From NCBI RefSeq assembly GCF_015277855.1, contig NZ_CP063812.1, positions 1-64,000 on the forward strand: 64,000 nucleotides of DNA. The letters run 5' to 3'. The stretch comes from Microbacterium cremeum (GTDB lineage Bacteria; Actinomycetota; Actinomycetes; Actinomycetales; Microbacteriaceae). Position numbers and translations under genes: made by a program. The notes below the pieces were generated by a model that worked only from the letters and a program-made list of their open reading frames with translations, was not told where the DNA came from and ran no database searches. Below, piece by piece: positions 40,607 through 49,840 of the stretch (the first letter of the stretch is position 1; every line of letters begins with the position of its first letter).

Positions 40607-42496
40607 CTAGGAGCGCTGCGGGCCGAGCGGGAGGGGGCGCTCGCCGAAGTCCTGGATCGTGTAGCGGCCGCACGCGATGATCTCGGCATCCTCGCTGTGT
40701 GCCATTGCCGGCAGATCGAAGGCGGGAGACAGCGCGTCGACCACGAGGAACGACACCTCGCCGGCCCCGAAGTCGTCGCGGTTCACCAGCCACGCGTAGC
40801 CGTTGAGCTGGTGGTCGACCTGCACGAGTGCGGCGGGGTCGGCGAGGTGGGCTTTCGGCAGGCGGACCGTCCAGAACTGCCCGCCGCCGATGGGACCCGC
40901 GTCGTCGACCCAGTCCACGACGCACGCGAGGTCGGGGTCTGGAGCGCTCGCCGCGATGGCGATGCGCGGGATGCCGACGGCCGCCGCGATCACGAGAGCC
41001 GCGGCCGCGGCACCCGTCGCGAGCACGGCGCCCGAGCGCAGGACGACTCGAGCGGGCAGCAGTGCGGGCAGCACCACGAGTCCGAGCACGGGTCCGAAGG
41101 CGACGGGCTGCAGGTAGCGCGCGGCGTGCGTGCCGAGCGCGATCGCCCCCACGACGACGAGGAGCGGCATGGCCCACCCGCACGCGGCGACCACCGCGGC
41201 ACCGACCTCGCGGCGGCGTGCGAGCAGCACGGTGGCGACGATGCTCCAGCCCCACAGCACGACGACGAAGACGACGGATGCCGCGCCCCACGGCGCGCTC
41301 CACCGCTCCGCGAGCAGCGCCCCGTAGTGCGCGAGCGACTCGAGCCAGCGGGTGGGGTCGGCGTAGCCGGCGCCGGTGTTCGCGATGAGCCGGGCCAGCG
41401 GCATCCGTCCTGCGAAGCCGAGGGCGCTTCCGGCGACGAGCGCGACGACCAGCCAGAGGGCGACGATGTCGCGGCGCCGGACCGCGACGACCGCGAGCAC
41501 CAGGCACAGCGGCACGGTCGCCCACACCGCGAACATCGGGTTCGTGACGACGGATGCCGCGGCCACCAGCCCGATCCCCGAGACCGTGCCCCACGGCACG
41601 GCGCCCGCCGGCGCTCCGCCGTCGGGTGCTCCGCGGTCGGGCGTTCCGCGGTCAGGTTCTGCGGGTTCGGGGTCGGTGTTCGCGCGGAAAGTGACTGCGG
41701 AGCTGAGGGGCGCGGCGCGGTCGGGTGCTCCGCGGTCAGGTTCTGCGGGTTCGGGGTCGGTGTTCGCGCGGAAAGTGACTGCGGAGCTGAGGGCCGCGGT
41801 CCGGTCGGGCGTTCCGCCGTCGGGTGCTCCGCGGTCAGGTTCTGCGGGTTCGGGGCGGGTGTTCGCGCGGAATGTGACTGCGGAGCTGAGGGGCGCGGCG
41901 GGGGAGCTGAGGGGCGCGGCGCGGGAGCTGCGGGACGGGACGCGGTCGAGCGCTCGCCGGGCGAGGCCGACCGTGAGCACCACGGCGATCACGGTGGCGC
42001 TGTAGTACGTCGTGGTCGTGAGCAGCGAGGCGAGCTCGAGCGCATCGCGCGACGGGGACGTCTCGGCCGCGGCCAGGAGTCCGAAGGCACCGAGTGCGAG
42101 GAGGGCGCCGGTCACCGGCATCCTCCCCCGCCCGACGCGGCCCGCGGCGACCCGGAGCGCTCCGTACAGGCCGACGATGTTGACGACGCCGGCGAGGGCG
42201 AGCGTGCCATTCACGCCGAGTCCGAGTAGCCACAGCATCCCGAGCACCGCCGTCTCGGGCAGGAACAGCACCGTCGACAGGGCCCAGTCCTGCGGCCGGC
42301 CGGCCGCGATCGACCGCACGACGAGCGTCGTCACGAGCGAGTCGCCGTCGCGGAACAGCAGTTCCGACCGGGCGGATGCCGCGACCGCCGCCACGATCGC
42401 GATCCCGATCGCGATCGCCCCGACCACACCCAGCGCCTCGCGCAGCCGGCGGGGCAGGCTGCCGCGGGCGGGTGCGGTGCCGGGGAGGTCGCTCAT
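40607..42496 (-). CDS. Large polytopic membrane protein with in-frame repeats
   Basis: The 629-residue product has roughly ten or more membrane helices and a C-terminal soluble domain of about 100 residues (DLACVVDWVDDAGPIGGGQF...). I do not recognise a family; the layout is reminiscent of GT-C-type membrane enzymes. Between two helix groups, near residues 205-305, lie three units of SSAVTFRANTxPEPAEPDRG (DNA starting at about 41650, 41734 and 41833), making a long Pro/Asp-rich loop. The ATG is at 42496, divergent from the Mrp operon. Confidence 0.7.
   Translation of the reverse strand: MSDLPGTAPARGSLPRRLREALGVVGAIAIGIAIVAAVAASARSELLFRDGDSLVTTLVVRSIAAGRPQDWALSTVLFLPETAVLGMLWLLGLGVNGTLALAGVVNIVGLYGALRVAAGRVGRGRMPVTGALLALGAFGLLAAAETSPSRDALELASLLTTTTYYSATVIAVVLTVGLARRALDRVPSRSSRAAPLSSPAAPLSSAVTFRANTRPEPAEPDRGAPDGGTPDRTAALSSAVTFRANTDPEPAEPDRGAPDRAAPLSSAVTFRANTDPEPAEPDRGTPDRGAPDGGAPAGAVPWGTVSGIGLVAAASVVTNPMFAVWATVPLCLVLAVVAVRRRDIVALWLVVALVAGSALGFAGRMPLARLIANTGAGYADPTRWLESLAHYGALLAERWSAPWGAASVVFVVVLWGWSIVATVLLARRREVGAAVVAACGWAMPLLVVVGAIALGTHAARYLQPVAFGPVLGLVVLPALLPARVVLRSGAVLATGAAAAALVIAAAVGIPRIAIAASAPDPDLACVVDWVDDAGPIGGGQFWTVRLPKAHLADPAALVQVDHQLNGYAWLVNRDDFGAGEVSFLVVDALSPAFDLPAMAHSEDAEIIACGRYTIQDFGERPLPLGPQRS
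41646..41905 (-). repeat. In-frame direct repeats inside the membrane-protein gene
   Basis: Three copies of a unit of about 65-80 bp containing GGTCAGGTTCTGCGGGTTCG and TTCGCGCGGAAAGTGACTGC start at about 41650, 41734 and 41833 (spacing 84 and 99 bp, both multiples of three). They keep the reading frame and therefore vary only the loop length. Confidence 0.85.
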
Positions 42497-42651
42497 GATC
42501 TCGCTTCGTGGGTCGCCTGCGAGCGTACCCGGGTGGTCCGCGTCCGGAGGGGCGGACGCCGCCGATAGACTGGACCGGACACCCCGATCGCCCGAGCCGA
42601 TGCTTCTGCGCATGCAGTGACGCACCGGCCGACGACCCCGAGGAGGCCTGG

Positions 42652-45594
42652 ATGCTCCTCGTGCTCGGCGCGTTCGCGGTCCTCCCGCTCCTGCTGCCGT
42701 GGCTCGTGGCACGCATCGGCCCCCTCGCGTTCTATGTCGCGGCCCTGCTGCCGATCGCCGGGTTCGTGCAGGCGGCGCTGCAGACGCCCCGCATCCTCGC
42801 GGGCGAGGTGCCGTTCGAGTCGTACGCGTGGATCCCGCCGCTGGGCATCGACCTGTCGATGCGCATGGACACCCTGTCGTGGCTGATGACGCTCATCGTC
42901 ACCGGCGTCGGGGCGCTCGTGATGATCTACTGCCGGTGGTACTTCCGCGGGAAGAGGGAGAACCTCGGGCAGTTCGCGGCGGTGCTGCTCGCGTTCGCCG
43001 GTGCGATGTACGGTCTGGTCCTCACCGACGACCTCGTCGTGCTCGTGATGTTCTGGGAGGTCACGAGCGTGCTGTCGTACCTCCTCATCGGGTACTACAA
43101 CAGCCGCGCGTCGAGTCGCCGCGCCGCACTGCAGGCGCTGCTGGTGACGACGCTCGGCGGCCTCGTGATGCTGATCGGGGTCGTGCTGCTGGTGGTGGAT
43201 GCCGGGACTTCGAGCATCTCGACGATCCTCGCCGAGGCGCCGACAGGACCGGTCGTCGATGCCGCGCTCGTGCTGATCCTGGTGGGTGCGCTGAGCAAGT
43301 CGGCGATCTTCCCGTTCCACTTCTGGCTTCCCGGTGCCATGGCCGCGCCCACGCCGGTCAGCGCGTATCTTCACGCGGCGGCCATGGTGAAGGCCGGCAT
43401 CTATCTGATCGCGCGCCTGGCGCCGGTGTTCGCCCTGGCCCCGACGTGGCGGCCGATCGTTATCTCGCTGGGAGTGTTCACGATGCTCCTCGGCGGCTTC
43501 CAGGCGCTGCGCGAGACCGACCTCAAACGCGTGCTCGCCTTCGGCACGGTGAGCCAGCTGGGCATGCTGGCCGTCGTGCTCGGATACGGCACGCGGGATG
43601 CCGCGCTCGCCGGCCTCGCGCTGCTGCTGAGTCATGCGCTGTTCAAGTCGGCGCTGTTCCTCGTCGTCGGCGTCATCGACCGCCAGCTGTCGACGCGAGA
43701 TCTCACCGAGCTCTCGGGAGTCGGCCGCCAGGCGCCCGTGCTCGCGACGTTCTCGATCGTCGCGATCGCCTCGATGGCGGGGATCATCCCGACCATCGGG
43801 TTCGTCGCGAAGGAGGGCGTGCTCGCGGCGCTGCTGCACGAGGCGCTCGGCGGAGAGGCGTGGGGCATCGTCGCCCTGACCGGGATCACCCTGGGCTCGG
43901 TGCTGACAGCGGCCTACGGCATCCGCTTCCTGTGGGGTGCGTTCTGGACCAAGCGCGACCCCGCCGGCGACATCGTGCCGCCGACCGAATGGCCCCACCC
44001 GCCGCTGGGATTCCTCGCGGCACCCGTCGTGCTCTCGGGGCTCACGCTCGTCGCCGGCCTCTTCGCGCCGTGGCTCGACACGGCGTTCGCGCCGTACGCC
44101 GACCAGGCGCCGGCCGCGAGCCCGGGAGTGGCACCGCCCGAGCACGCCGCGCATCTGGCGCTGTGGCACGGACTCGAGCCCGCGTTCTGGATCTCGCTGA
44201 CGACGCTCGCGGTCGGGGCCCTGGTGTTCTGGGCGACCACGCGGTGGCGGCCCGCGAAGCGCCTGCTGCCGTTCACCGCCGCCGACGCCTACAACGGCGT
44301 GCTGCGGGGTGTGGCCCGCCTGTCGGTGGTGACGACGGGCTTCACCCAGCGGGGCTCGCTGCCGGTGTACGTCGGCACGATCTTCGTCGTCTTCGTCGCC
44401 GCCGAGGCGACCGCGCTCATCGCGAGCGACGAGCTGAGGGCGCAGCTCGACGCGTTCCAGACGCCGATGCAGCTCGTCGTCGCGCCGATCATGATCGCAG
44501 CCGGGCTCGTGGCCATCCGCGCCCGCAAGCGCTACACCGGGGTCGTGCTGGTCTCGGTCACCGGCCTCGGCATGGCGCTGCTGTTCGCGACGAGCGGCGC
44601 ACCCGACCTCGCGCTGACGCAGATCCTCGTCGAGACGGTGACCCTCGTGGCGTTCGCACTCGTGCTCCGCCGGATCCCGGCGCGCATGGGCGAGCACAAC
44701 GCGTCGGTGTGGCCGGTGGCCCGTGCGGTGCTGGGAGCAGCCGTGGGCATCACGATGGCGCTCGTCGCGATCGTCGCCACCGGCGCGCGTGTCGAGGACC
44801 CCATCTCGGAGGCGTTCCCCGACCTCGCCTACGAACTCGGCCACGGCAAGAACGTCGTGAACGTCGCCCTCGTCGACCTGCGTGGCTGGGACACGATGGG
44901 CGAGCTGGCGGTGCTCATCCTCGCGGCGACGGGCGTGGCATCCCTCGTCTTCGTCACTCACCGCGCCGACACATTGTCGCGATTCATCGCGCCGCTGCCG
45001 TCGGGCGCCACGCGCGCGCGCCGGCCCCTCGTCGAGACGTCGGACGGGCTCCAGCAGCGCGGCGACGCGCGGGGCTCCGGCCGCATGGCGTGGCTCGTCG
45101 GCGGTCAGCGCGTACGACCCGAGAACCGCTCGATCGTGCTCGAGGTGATCGTGCGGATCCTCTTCCACACGATCATCATCGTGTCGCTGTACCTCCTGTT
45201 CGCGGGCCACAACCTCCCGGGCGGCGGGTTCGCGGGCGGGCTGGTCGCGGGCATGGCGCTCGTGATGCGGTACGTCGCGGGCGGCAGGTACGAGCTCGGG
45301 GCGGCCGCGCCGACCGACGCCGGCCGGCTCCTCGGCGCCGGCATGTCGATCGCCGTCGCCTGCGCCATCGTGCCGCTGTTCTTCGGCGCCCCACCGCTGA
45401 CCAGCACCTGGTTCACGGCGGACCTCCCGATCCTCGGGCACGTCGAGTTCGTCACCTCCACGCTCTTCGACGTCGGCGTCTACCTCGTGGTCATCGGGCT
45501 CGTGCTCGACGTGCTGCGCAGCCTCGGCGCCGAGGTCGACCGCCAGGCCCACGAAGCCCGCGAGGGTCGCACCGGAGAGGTGGGCGTCTCGTGA
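42652..45594 (+). CDS. mrpA: Mrp Na+/H+ antiporter subunit A fused to subunit B
   Basis: First gene of the Mrp complex, which expels Na+ in exchange for protons. The 980-residue protein has the complex I ND5-like core (SKSAIFPFHFWLPGAMAAPT, VSAYLHAAAMVKAG), the DUF4040 region, and a C-terminal MnhB domain (FHTIIIVSLYLLFAGHNLPG). Hence no separate mrpB follows. The ATG has GAGGAGG six bases upstream. The stop overlaps mrpC by 4 bp. Confidence 0.95.
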   Translation: MLLVLGAFAVLPLLLPWLVARIGPLAFYVAALLPIAGFVQAALQTPRILAGEVPFESYAWIPPLGIDLSMRMDTLSWLMTLIVTGVGALVMIYCRWYFRGKRENLGQFAAVLLAFAGAMYGLVLTDDLVVLVMFWEVTSVLSYLLIGYYNSRASSRRAALQALLVTTLGGLVMLIGVVLLVVDAGTSSISTILAEAPTGPVVDAALVLILVGALSKSAIFPFHFWLPGAMAAPTPVSAYLHAAAMVKAGIYLIARLAPVFALAPTWRPIVISLGVFTMLLGGFQALRETDLKRVLAFGTVSQLGMLAVVLGYGTRDAALAGLALLLSHALFKSALFLVVGVIDRQLSTRDLTELSGVGRQAPVLATFSIVAIASMAGIIPTIGFVAKEGVLAALLHEALGGEAWGIVALTGITLGSVLTAAYGIRFLWGAFWTKRDPAGDIVPPTEWPHPPLGFLAAPVVLSGLTLVAGLFAPWLDTAFAPYADQAPAASPGVAPPEHAAHLALWHGLEPAFWISLTTLAVGALVFWATTRWRPAKRLLPFTAADAYNGVLRGVARLSVVTTGFTQRGSLPVYVGTIFVVFVAAEATALIASDELRAQLDAFQTPMQLVVAPIMIAAGLVAIRARKRYTGVVLVSVTGLGMALLFATSGAPDLALTQILVETVTLVAFALVLRRIPARMGEHNASVWPVARAVLGAAVGITMALVAIVATGARVEDPISEAFPDLAYELGHGKNVVNVALVDLRGWDTMGELAVLILAATGVASLVFVTHRADTLSRFIAPLPSGATRARRPLVETSDGLQQRGDARGSGRMAWLVGGQRVRPENRSIVLEVIVRILFHTIIIVSLYLLFAGHNLPGGGFAGGLVAGMALVMRYVAGGRYELGAAAPTDAGRLLGAGMSIAVACAIVPLFFGAPPLTSTWFTADLPILGHVEFVTSTLFDVGVYLVVIGLVLDVLRSLGAEVDRQAHEAREGRTGEVGVS

Positions 45595-46145
45595 ACGTGT
45601 CGTTCGTCCTCATCATCGTGATGGCCGTGCTCTTCGCGTGCGGCGTGTACGCCATGCTCGAGCGCAGCCTGACGCGCGTGCTCATCGGGTTCCTGCTGCT
45701 CGGCAACGCGACGAACCTGCTGCTGCTCATCGTGATGGGCGCGCCCGGAGTCGCGCCGTTCTTCGGCGCCGCGGAATCGCCCGGCGACATGTCGGACCCG
45801 CTTCCGCAGGCCCTCACGCTGACGGCGATCGTCATCACCTTCGCGGTCTCGGCGTTCCTCCTCGCCCTCATCTATCGCTCCTGGCAGCTGGGCCAGGCCG
45901 ACACCTTCATCGACGACGAGGCCGACCGCGCCGTCCGCGAGGGGACCGCCGACGTCGAAGAGACCATGGACGACGAGACCGAGATCGAGCACGAGGACGA
46001 CGACGCCACGACGGACTTCGTGGGCACCGACACCGCCCCCATCACGGTGCTCGGCAGCCGCGACGTCCCGGGCCTGCGCGATGACGCACCGGTCGACCGC
46101 CCGCGGCGCGACCGCGGCTCGAACGGATCGGGGGACGACGCATGA
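45591..46145 (+). CDS. mrpC: Mrp antiporter subunit C (NuoK-like) with long acidic tail
   Basis: MrpC resembles NuoK. The first 105 residues contain three membrane helices with LLLGNATNLLLLIVMG and QALTLTAIVITFAVSAF. The product is 184 residues, longer than the usual 110-115, because of an acidic hydrophilic tail (EETMDDETEIEHEDDDATTD). The start is GTG at 45591, overlapping the mrpA stop, with GGAGAGG upstream. Confidence 0.93.
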   Translation: MNVSFVLIIVMAVLFACGVYAMLERSLTRVLIGFLLLGNATNLLLLIVMGAPGVAPFFGAAESPGDMSDPLPQALTLTAIVITFAVSAFLLALIYRSWQLGQADTFIDDEADRAVREGTADVEETMDDETEIEHEDDDATTDFVGTDTAPITVLGSRDVPGLRDDAPVDRPRRDRGSNGSGDDA

Positions 46146-47740
46146 TCGCGTTCGCTCCCGCGCTGGTGCCGCTGCTGGTGACGCTGCCGCTCCTCGGCGC
46201 GGCGATCGCCCTCATCGCGGGCCGGCACCGCAAGACGCAGGTCGCGGTGTCGGTCGTGACGCTCACCGTCGTCTGCGCGATCGCGGCCGTGCTGCTGTTC
46301 GTCGTGGATGTCGGCGACCGCCCGATCGCGGTGTCGGTGGGCGGCTGGCCGATCCCGTTCGGAATCGTGCTCTACGTCGACCGGCTCTCGGCGCTGCTCG
46401 TGGTGGTCTCGAGCATCGTGCTGCTCGCGGTCCTGCTCTTCTCGGTCGGCCAGGGCGCTGCCGACGGAGACGACGAGACGCCGGTCTCGATCTTCCACCC
46501 GTCGTACCTGATCCTCGCTGCGGGCATCTTCAACGCCTTCATCGCCGGCGATCTGTTCAACCTCTACGTGGGGTTCGAGATCCTGCTGGTCGCGTCGTAC
46601 GTGCTCATCACCCTCGGCTCGACCGAGTCGCGCATCCGCACCGGGGTCGTGTACATCGTGGTCTCGCTCGTGTCGTCGATCCTGTTCCTCGCGGCGATCG
46701 CGATGATCTACGGCGCGCTGGGCACCGTGAACATGGTGCAGATCTCGGAGCGCGTGGGCGAGCTGCCGCAAGAGACCCAGCTGATCCTGCACCTCATGCT
46801 GCTGCTCGCCTTCAGCATCAAGGCCGCCGTCTTCCCGCTGTCGTTCTGGCTGCCCGACTCGTATCCGACCGCGCCCGCACCGGTCACGGCGGTGTTCGCG
46901 GGCCTGCTGACCAAGGTCGGCGTCTACGCGATCATCCGGACCGAGACCGAGATGTTCCTCGACAACGACGTCAACATGCTGCTGATGTTCGTGGCGCTCG
47001 CGACGATGATCGTCGGCGTGCTGGGCGCGGTCGCCCAGGCCGAGCTCAAGCGGATCCTCTCGTTCACGCTCGTCAGCCATATCGGCTACATGATCTTCGG
47101 GCTCGCGATCGCCACCCCGGCGGCGATCGGCGCGACGATCTACTACATGGTCCACCACATCGTGGTGCAGACGACGCTGTTCCTCGCCGTCGGCCTCGTG
47201 GAGCGCCGTGCCGGAAGCACGTCGATCCTGCGCGTCAAGGGTCTGATGAAGGTCGCGCCCGTGATCGCGGTGCTCTACTTCATCCCCGCCATCAACCTCG
47301 GCGGGCTGCCGCCGTTCTCGGGGTTCATCGGCAAGTTCGCCCTCTTCGACGCCGCGGCAGAGGTCGGCACGCCCATCATGATCGTGCTGATGGTCGGCGG
47401 CATCGTCACGAGCCTGCTCACCCTCTACGCCCTCATGCGCGCCTGGAACCTGTCGTTCTGGCGCGAGGAGGACGACTCGGCCGAGACCGAGGCGCGGATC
47501 TCGTACCTCGGCTCGGCACCGGAGGCCGGTGTCGAGACGCAGCGTCGCGTCATCCCTCGCATCATGACGGCCTCCACCGCCGGCATGGTGGCGATCACCG
47601 TCGCGCTGACGATCTTCGCCGGGCCCCTCTACGACGTCTGCACGCGCATCGGCGAGGCGCTGCTGAAGCCGGTCACGCTCGAGCAGCTCGAGCAGCAGCA
47701 CGAAGACAGCACCGGCCTCGATGAGGGAGGTGTGCGATGA
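46142..47740 (+). CDS. mrpD: Mrp antiporter subunit D
   Basis: A 532-residue ND2/ND4-like membrane protein with about fourteen helices and the conserved KAAVFPLSFWLPDSYPTAPA region carrying the channel Lys. It forms one of the two proton-pathway subunits of the complex. ATG at 46142 overlaps mrpC by 4 bp. The C-terminus is cytoplasmic and rich in Glu/Gln. Confidence 0.95.
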   Translation: MIAFAPALVPLLVTLPLLGAAIALIAGRHRKTQVAVSVVTLTVVCAIAAVLLFVVDVGDRPIAVSVGGWPIPFGIVLYVDRLSALLVVVSSIVLLAVLLFSVGQGAADGDDETPVSIFHPSYLILAAGIFNAFIAGDLFNLYVGFEILLVASYVLITLGSTESRIRTGVVYIVVSLVSSILFLAAIAMIYGALGTVNMVQISERVGELPQETQLILHLMLLLAFSIKAAVFPLSFWLPDSYPTAPAPVTAVFAGLLTKVGVYAIIRTETEMFLDNDVNMLLMFVALATMIVGVLGAVAQAELKRILSFTLVSHIGYMIFGLAIATPAAIGATIYYMVHHIVVQTTLFLAVGLVERRAGSTSILRVKGLMKVAPVIAVLYFIPAINLGGLPPFSGFIGKFALFDAAAEVGTPIMIVLMVGGIVTSLLTLYALMRAWNLSFWREEDDSAETEARISYLGSAPEAGVETQRRVIPRIMTASTAGMVAITVALTIFAGPLYDVCTRIGEALLKPVTLEQLEQQHEDSTGLDEGGVR

Positions 47741-48345
47741 CGACGGATGCCGCACCCGCCCCGCGCACGACCGTCCGGGGTCTGCTCGTCCGACTGTGGC
47801 GACAGCTGCCGTTCTTCGTCTGGCTCATCGCGCTGTGGATGCTGCTGTGGGGCCAGTTCACGTGGCTCGCCTTCCTCACCGGCCTGGCCGCCGCGATCGT
47901 CGTGACGCGGATCTTCCGGCTGCCCCCCGTGGAACTGTCGGGCCGCGTCAACCTCTGGTACGGCGCGATCTTCGTGGCCACGTTCATCGCCGCCGTCGTC
48001 CGCGGATCCCTCCTGGTCGCCTGGCAGGTGATCGATGTTCGGCGGAACCCGCGGAGTTCGATCATCGCGGTGCCGCTGCGCACCGATGACGACCTCATCA
48101 TGACCCACACGGCCGTGACGGCATCGCTCATCCCCGGCTCACTCCTGATCGACGCCGACCGGACTCGCCGCATCCTGTATCTGCATGTCATCGGAGCGTC
48201 CACCCACGACGAGGTCGAGGCGCAGCGCCGGGCCATCCTGGGGTGGGAGGCCCGCATCGTCCGCGCGGTGGGGTCGCGCGCGCAGCTCGAGATCATCCGG
48301 CGCTCGACGTTCGACTCGCCGTTGCAAGGGGGTGCTCCACGATGA
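47737..48345 (+). CDS. mrpE: Mrp antiporter subunit E
   Basis: A 202-residue MnhE-type protein: two to three N-terminal membrane helices (LPFFVWLIALWMLLWGQFTW) and the family signature TAVTASLIPGSLLIDAD. Subunit E is specific to Mrp and needed for assembly. The ATG overlaps mrpD by 4 bp. Confidence 0.92.
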   Translation: MTTDAAPAPRTTVRGLLVRLWRQLPFFVWLIALWMLLWGQFTWLAFLTGLAAAIVVTRIFRLPPVELSGRVNLWYGAIFVATFIAAVVRGSLLVAWQVIDVRRNPRSSIIAVPLRTDDDLIMTHTAVTASLIPGSLLIDADRTRRILYLHVIGASTHDEVEAQRRAILGWEARIVRAVGSRAQLEIIRRSTFDSPLQGGAPR

Positions 48346-48611
48346 ACGTCCTGCTTCTGGTCATCTACGTGGTGTTCGCGGTGGCGGCGCTGTTGACGCT
48401 GTGGCGCGTCGTGATCGGACCGTCGATCCTCGACCGTGCCGTGGCATCCGACGTCCTCCTCACCGAGGTGATGTGCGTGCTCGGTGCCGAGATGGCGATC
48501 AACCACCACACGCGGACTCTGCCGGTGCTGCTGATCATCGCGGCCGTCGGAGTGTTCGGGTCGATCTCGATCGCCCGGTTCGTCGCACGGAGGGACAACG
48601 CCGACCGATGA
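48342..48611 (+). CDS. mrpF: Mrp antiporter subunit F
   Basis: An 89-residue protein with three helices and the MnhF signature RVVIGPSILDRAVASDVLLT. ATG at 48342 overlaps the mrpE stop by 4 bp. Its spacing in the operon and length match the family. Confidence 0.93.
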   Translation: MNVLLLVIYVVFAVAALLTLWRVVIGPSILDRAVASDVLLTEVMCVLGAEMAINHHTRTLPVLLIIAAVGVFGSISIARFVARRDNADR

Positions 48612-48970
48612 CCCTCGACCACTGGCTCGACCTGGCTGCGCTGATCCTGATCCTGATCGGCGCCGTGCTGTGCCTGACCGCGGCGATCGGTCTGCTGCGG
48701 TTCCGCGACGTGCCGACGCGCCTGCACGCCGCGACGAAGCCGCAGGTGCTGGGCCTGATCCTCATCTGCCTCGCGATCGCGCTGTCGCTGCGGTCGTGGG
48801 AGGTGGTCGCGTTCCTCGTTCCCGTCGTGCTGATCCAACTCGCGACCGCTCCGCTGTCGGCGCACATGATCGGGCGTCAGGCGTACCGCAACGGCACGAT
48901 CGACGAGGCCGGGCTGTTCGCCGACGAGCTCGCGGAGTCGAAGCGGACCCCGCCCGCCGCCGGCGGCTGA
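48608..48970 (+). CDS. mrpG: Mrp antiporter subunit G
   Basis: A 120-residue protein with three helices and the MnhG motif LLRFRDVPTRLHAATKPQVL. ATG at 48608 overlaps mrpF by 4 bp. It ends the operon; no clear terminator follows. Confidence 0.93.
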   Translation: MTLDHWLDLAALILILIGAVLCLTAAIGLLRFRDVPTRLHAATKPQVLGLILICLAIALSLRSWEVVAFLVPVVLIQLATAPLSAHMIGRQAYRNGTIDEAGLFADELAESKRTPPAAGG

Positions 48971-49066
48971 CGGATCGGCAGCAGGCCGGGGCGGAGCTCG
49001 AAGTCCCCCGTTCGACGCCGCGCGGACCCGACGCCGCGCGGGCGTTCGGTCTCGCGGGAGCCGCGC

Positions 49067-49276
49067 CTACGGCCGTCGGCGGGTCGAGCGCTCGTTGCCT
49101 CGCTTGTAGTTGCCGGTGACGCGCGCCATGAGCTGCTGCGGGTCGCTCCGGCCGACGTCGTCCAGGAACCTCCGCGCGGCGGCATTCCGCAGCGTCGCCG
49201 CGCGGCGTCCGTGGTGTCGGATCTCGACCGATTCTCCCGCCACGACGTACTCGAACCCGCTCGGTGTGCCCGTCAT
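49067..49276 (-). CDS. Small hypothetical protein
   Basis: A 69-residue soluble, basic product, MTGTPSGFEYVVAGESVEIR ending GNYKRGNERSTRRRP, with ATG at 49276. I do not recognise a family, but the pattern of a short beta-rich start (VEIRHHGRRAATLRN) and a helical AARRFLDD resembles small conserved actinobacterial proteins. It is divergent from the VOC gene and converges on mrpG. Its reality rests on composition and clean spacing only. Confidence 0.6.
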   Translation of the reverse strand: MTGTPSGFEYVVAGESVEIRHHGRRAATLRNAAARRFLDDVGRSDPQQLMARVTGNYKRGNERSTRRRP

Positions 49277-49375
49277 CGGTACCCAGCATGCCGCATCGTC
49301 GGCAACCGCCAGGCGTGACCGATCTTGGCGGCCCTGCTGGTGAGATGCGGACGACCGGCTCGATACGATGCGGGC

Positions 49376-49813
49376 ATGCCTATCAAGCTCGAGAATGTCG
49401 GCATCGCCGTGCGCGATATCGACGCGACCATCGCGTTCTTCACGGACCTCGGACTGACGGTCCTCGGCCGTGACACCGTCAGCGGCGAGTGGGCCGACAC
49501 CGCAGTCGGACTTGACGGCAACCACGCCAAGATCGCGGTGCTCCAGACGCCGGACGGACACGGTCGGCTGGAGCTGTTCGAATACATCCACCCCGACGCG
49601 ATCGAGACGGAGCCCACGCTTCCCAACGAGATCGGCATGCATCGCGTCGCGTTCTCGGTCGACGACATCGACGAGGCGCTCGCGATCGCCGCGAAGCACG
49701 GCTGTCACCCGTTGCGGGGGGTGGCGACCTACGAGGACGTCTACAAGCTCACGTACCTCCGCGGTCCGAGCGGCATCCTGGTGATGCTCGCGCAGGAGCT
49801 GACGAAGGACTGA
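49376..49813 (+). CDS. VOC/glyoxalase superfamily protein
   Basis: A 145-residue protein of two beta-alpha-beta-beta-beta modules: PIKLENVGIAVRDIDATIAF and, from residue 85, MHRVAFSVDDIDEALAIA. Possible metal ligands include the Glu in RLELFEY and the His of MHRVAF. It may be a dioxygenase-, epimerase- or resistance-type member. The ATG is at 49376. Confidence 0.85.
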   Translation: MPIKLENVGIAVRDIDATIAFFTDLGLTVLGRDTVSGEWADTAVGLDGNHAKIAVLQTPDGHGRLELFEYIHPDAIETEPTLPNEIGMHRVAFSVDDIDEALAIAAKHGCHPLRGVATYEDVYKLTYLRGPSGILVMLAQELTKD

Positions 49814-49840
49814 CCCCCGGGCATATGCGAGAGTGCTGGG

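Noticed and set aside
41646..41905. Possible CRISPR array
   Set aside because: Only three units, spacing multiple of three, spacers are not unique sequences, and the reading frame of the membrane protein continues through them.
42493..45552. Long minus-strand open frame of 1019 codons opposite mrpA
   Set aside because: The translation is rich in Arg, His and Asp and has no domain; it is the usual antisense shadow of a high-GC gene. The same applies to 5116-7185, 7207-9363, 20075-22510 and 27282-29414.
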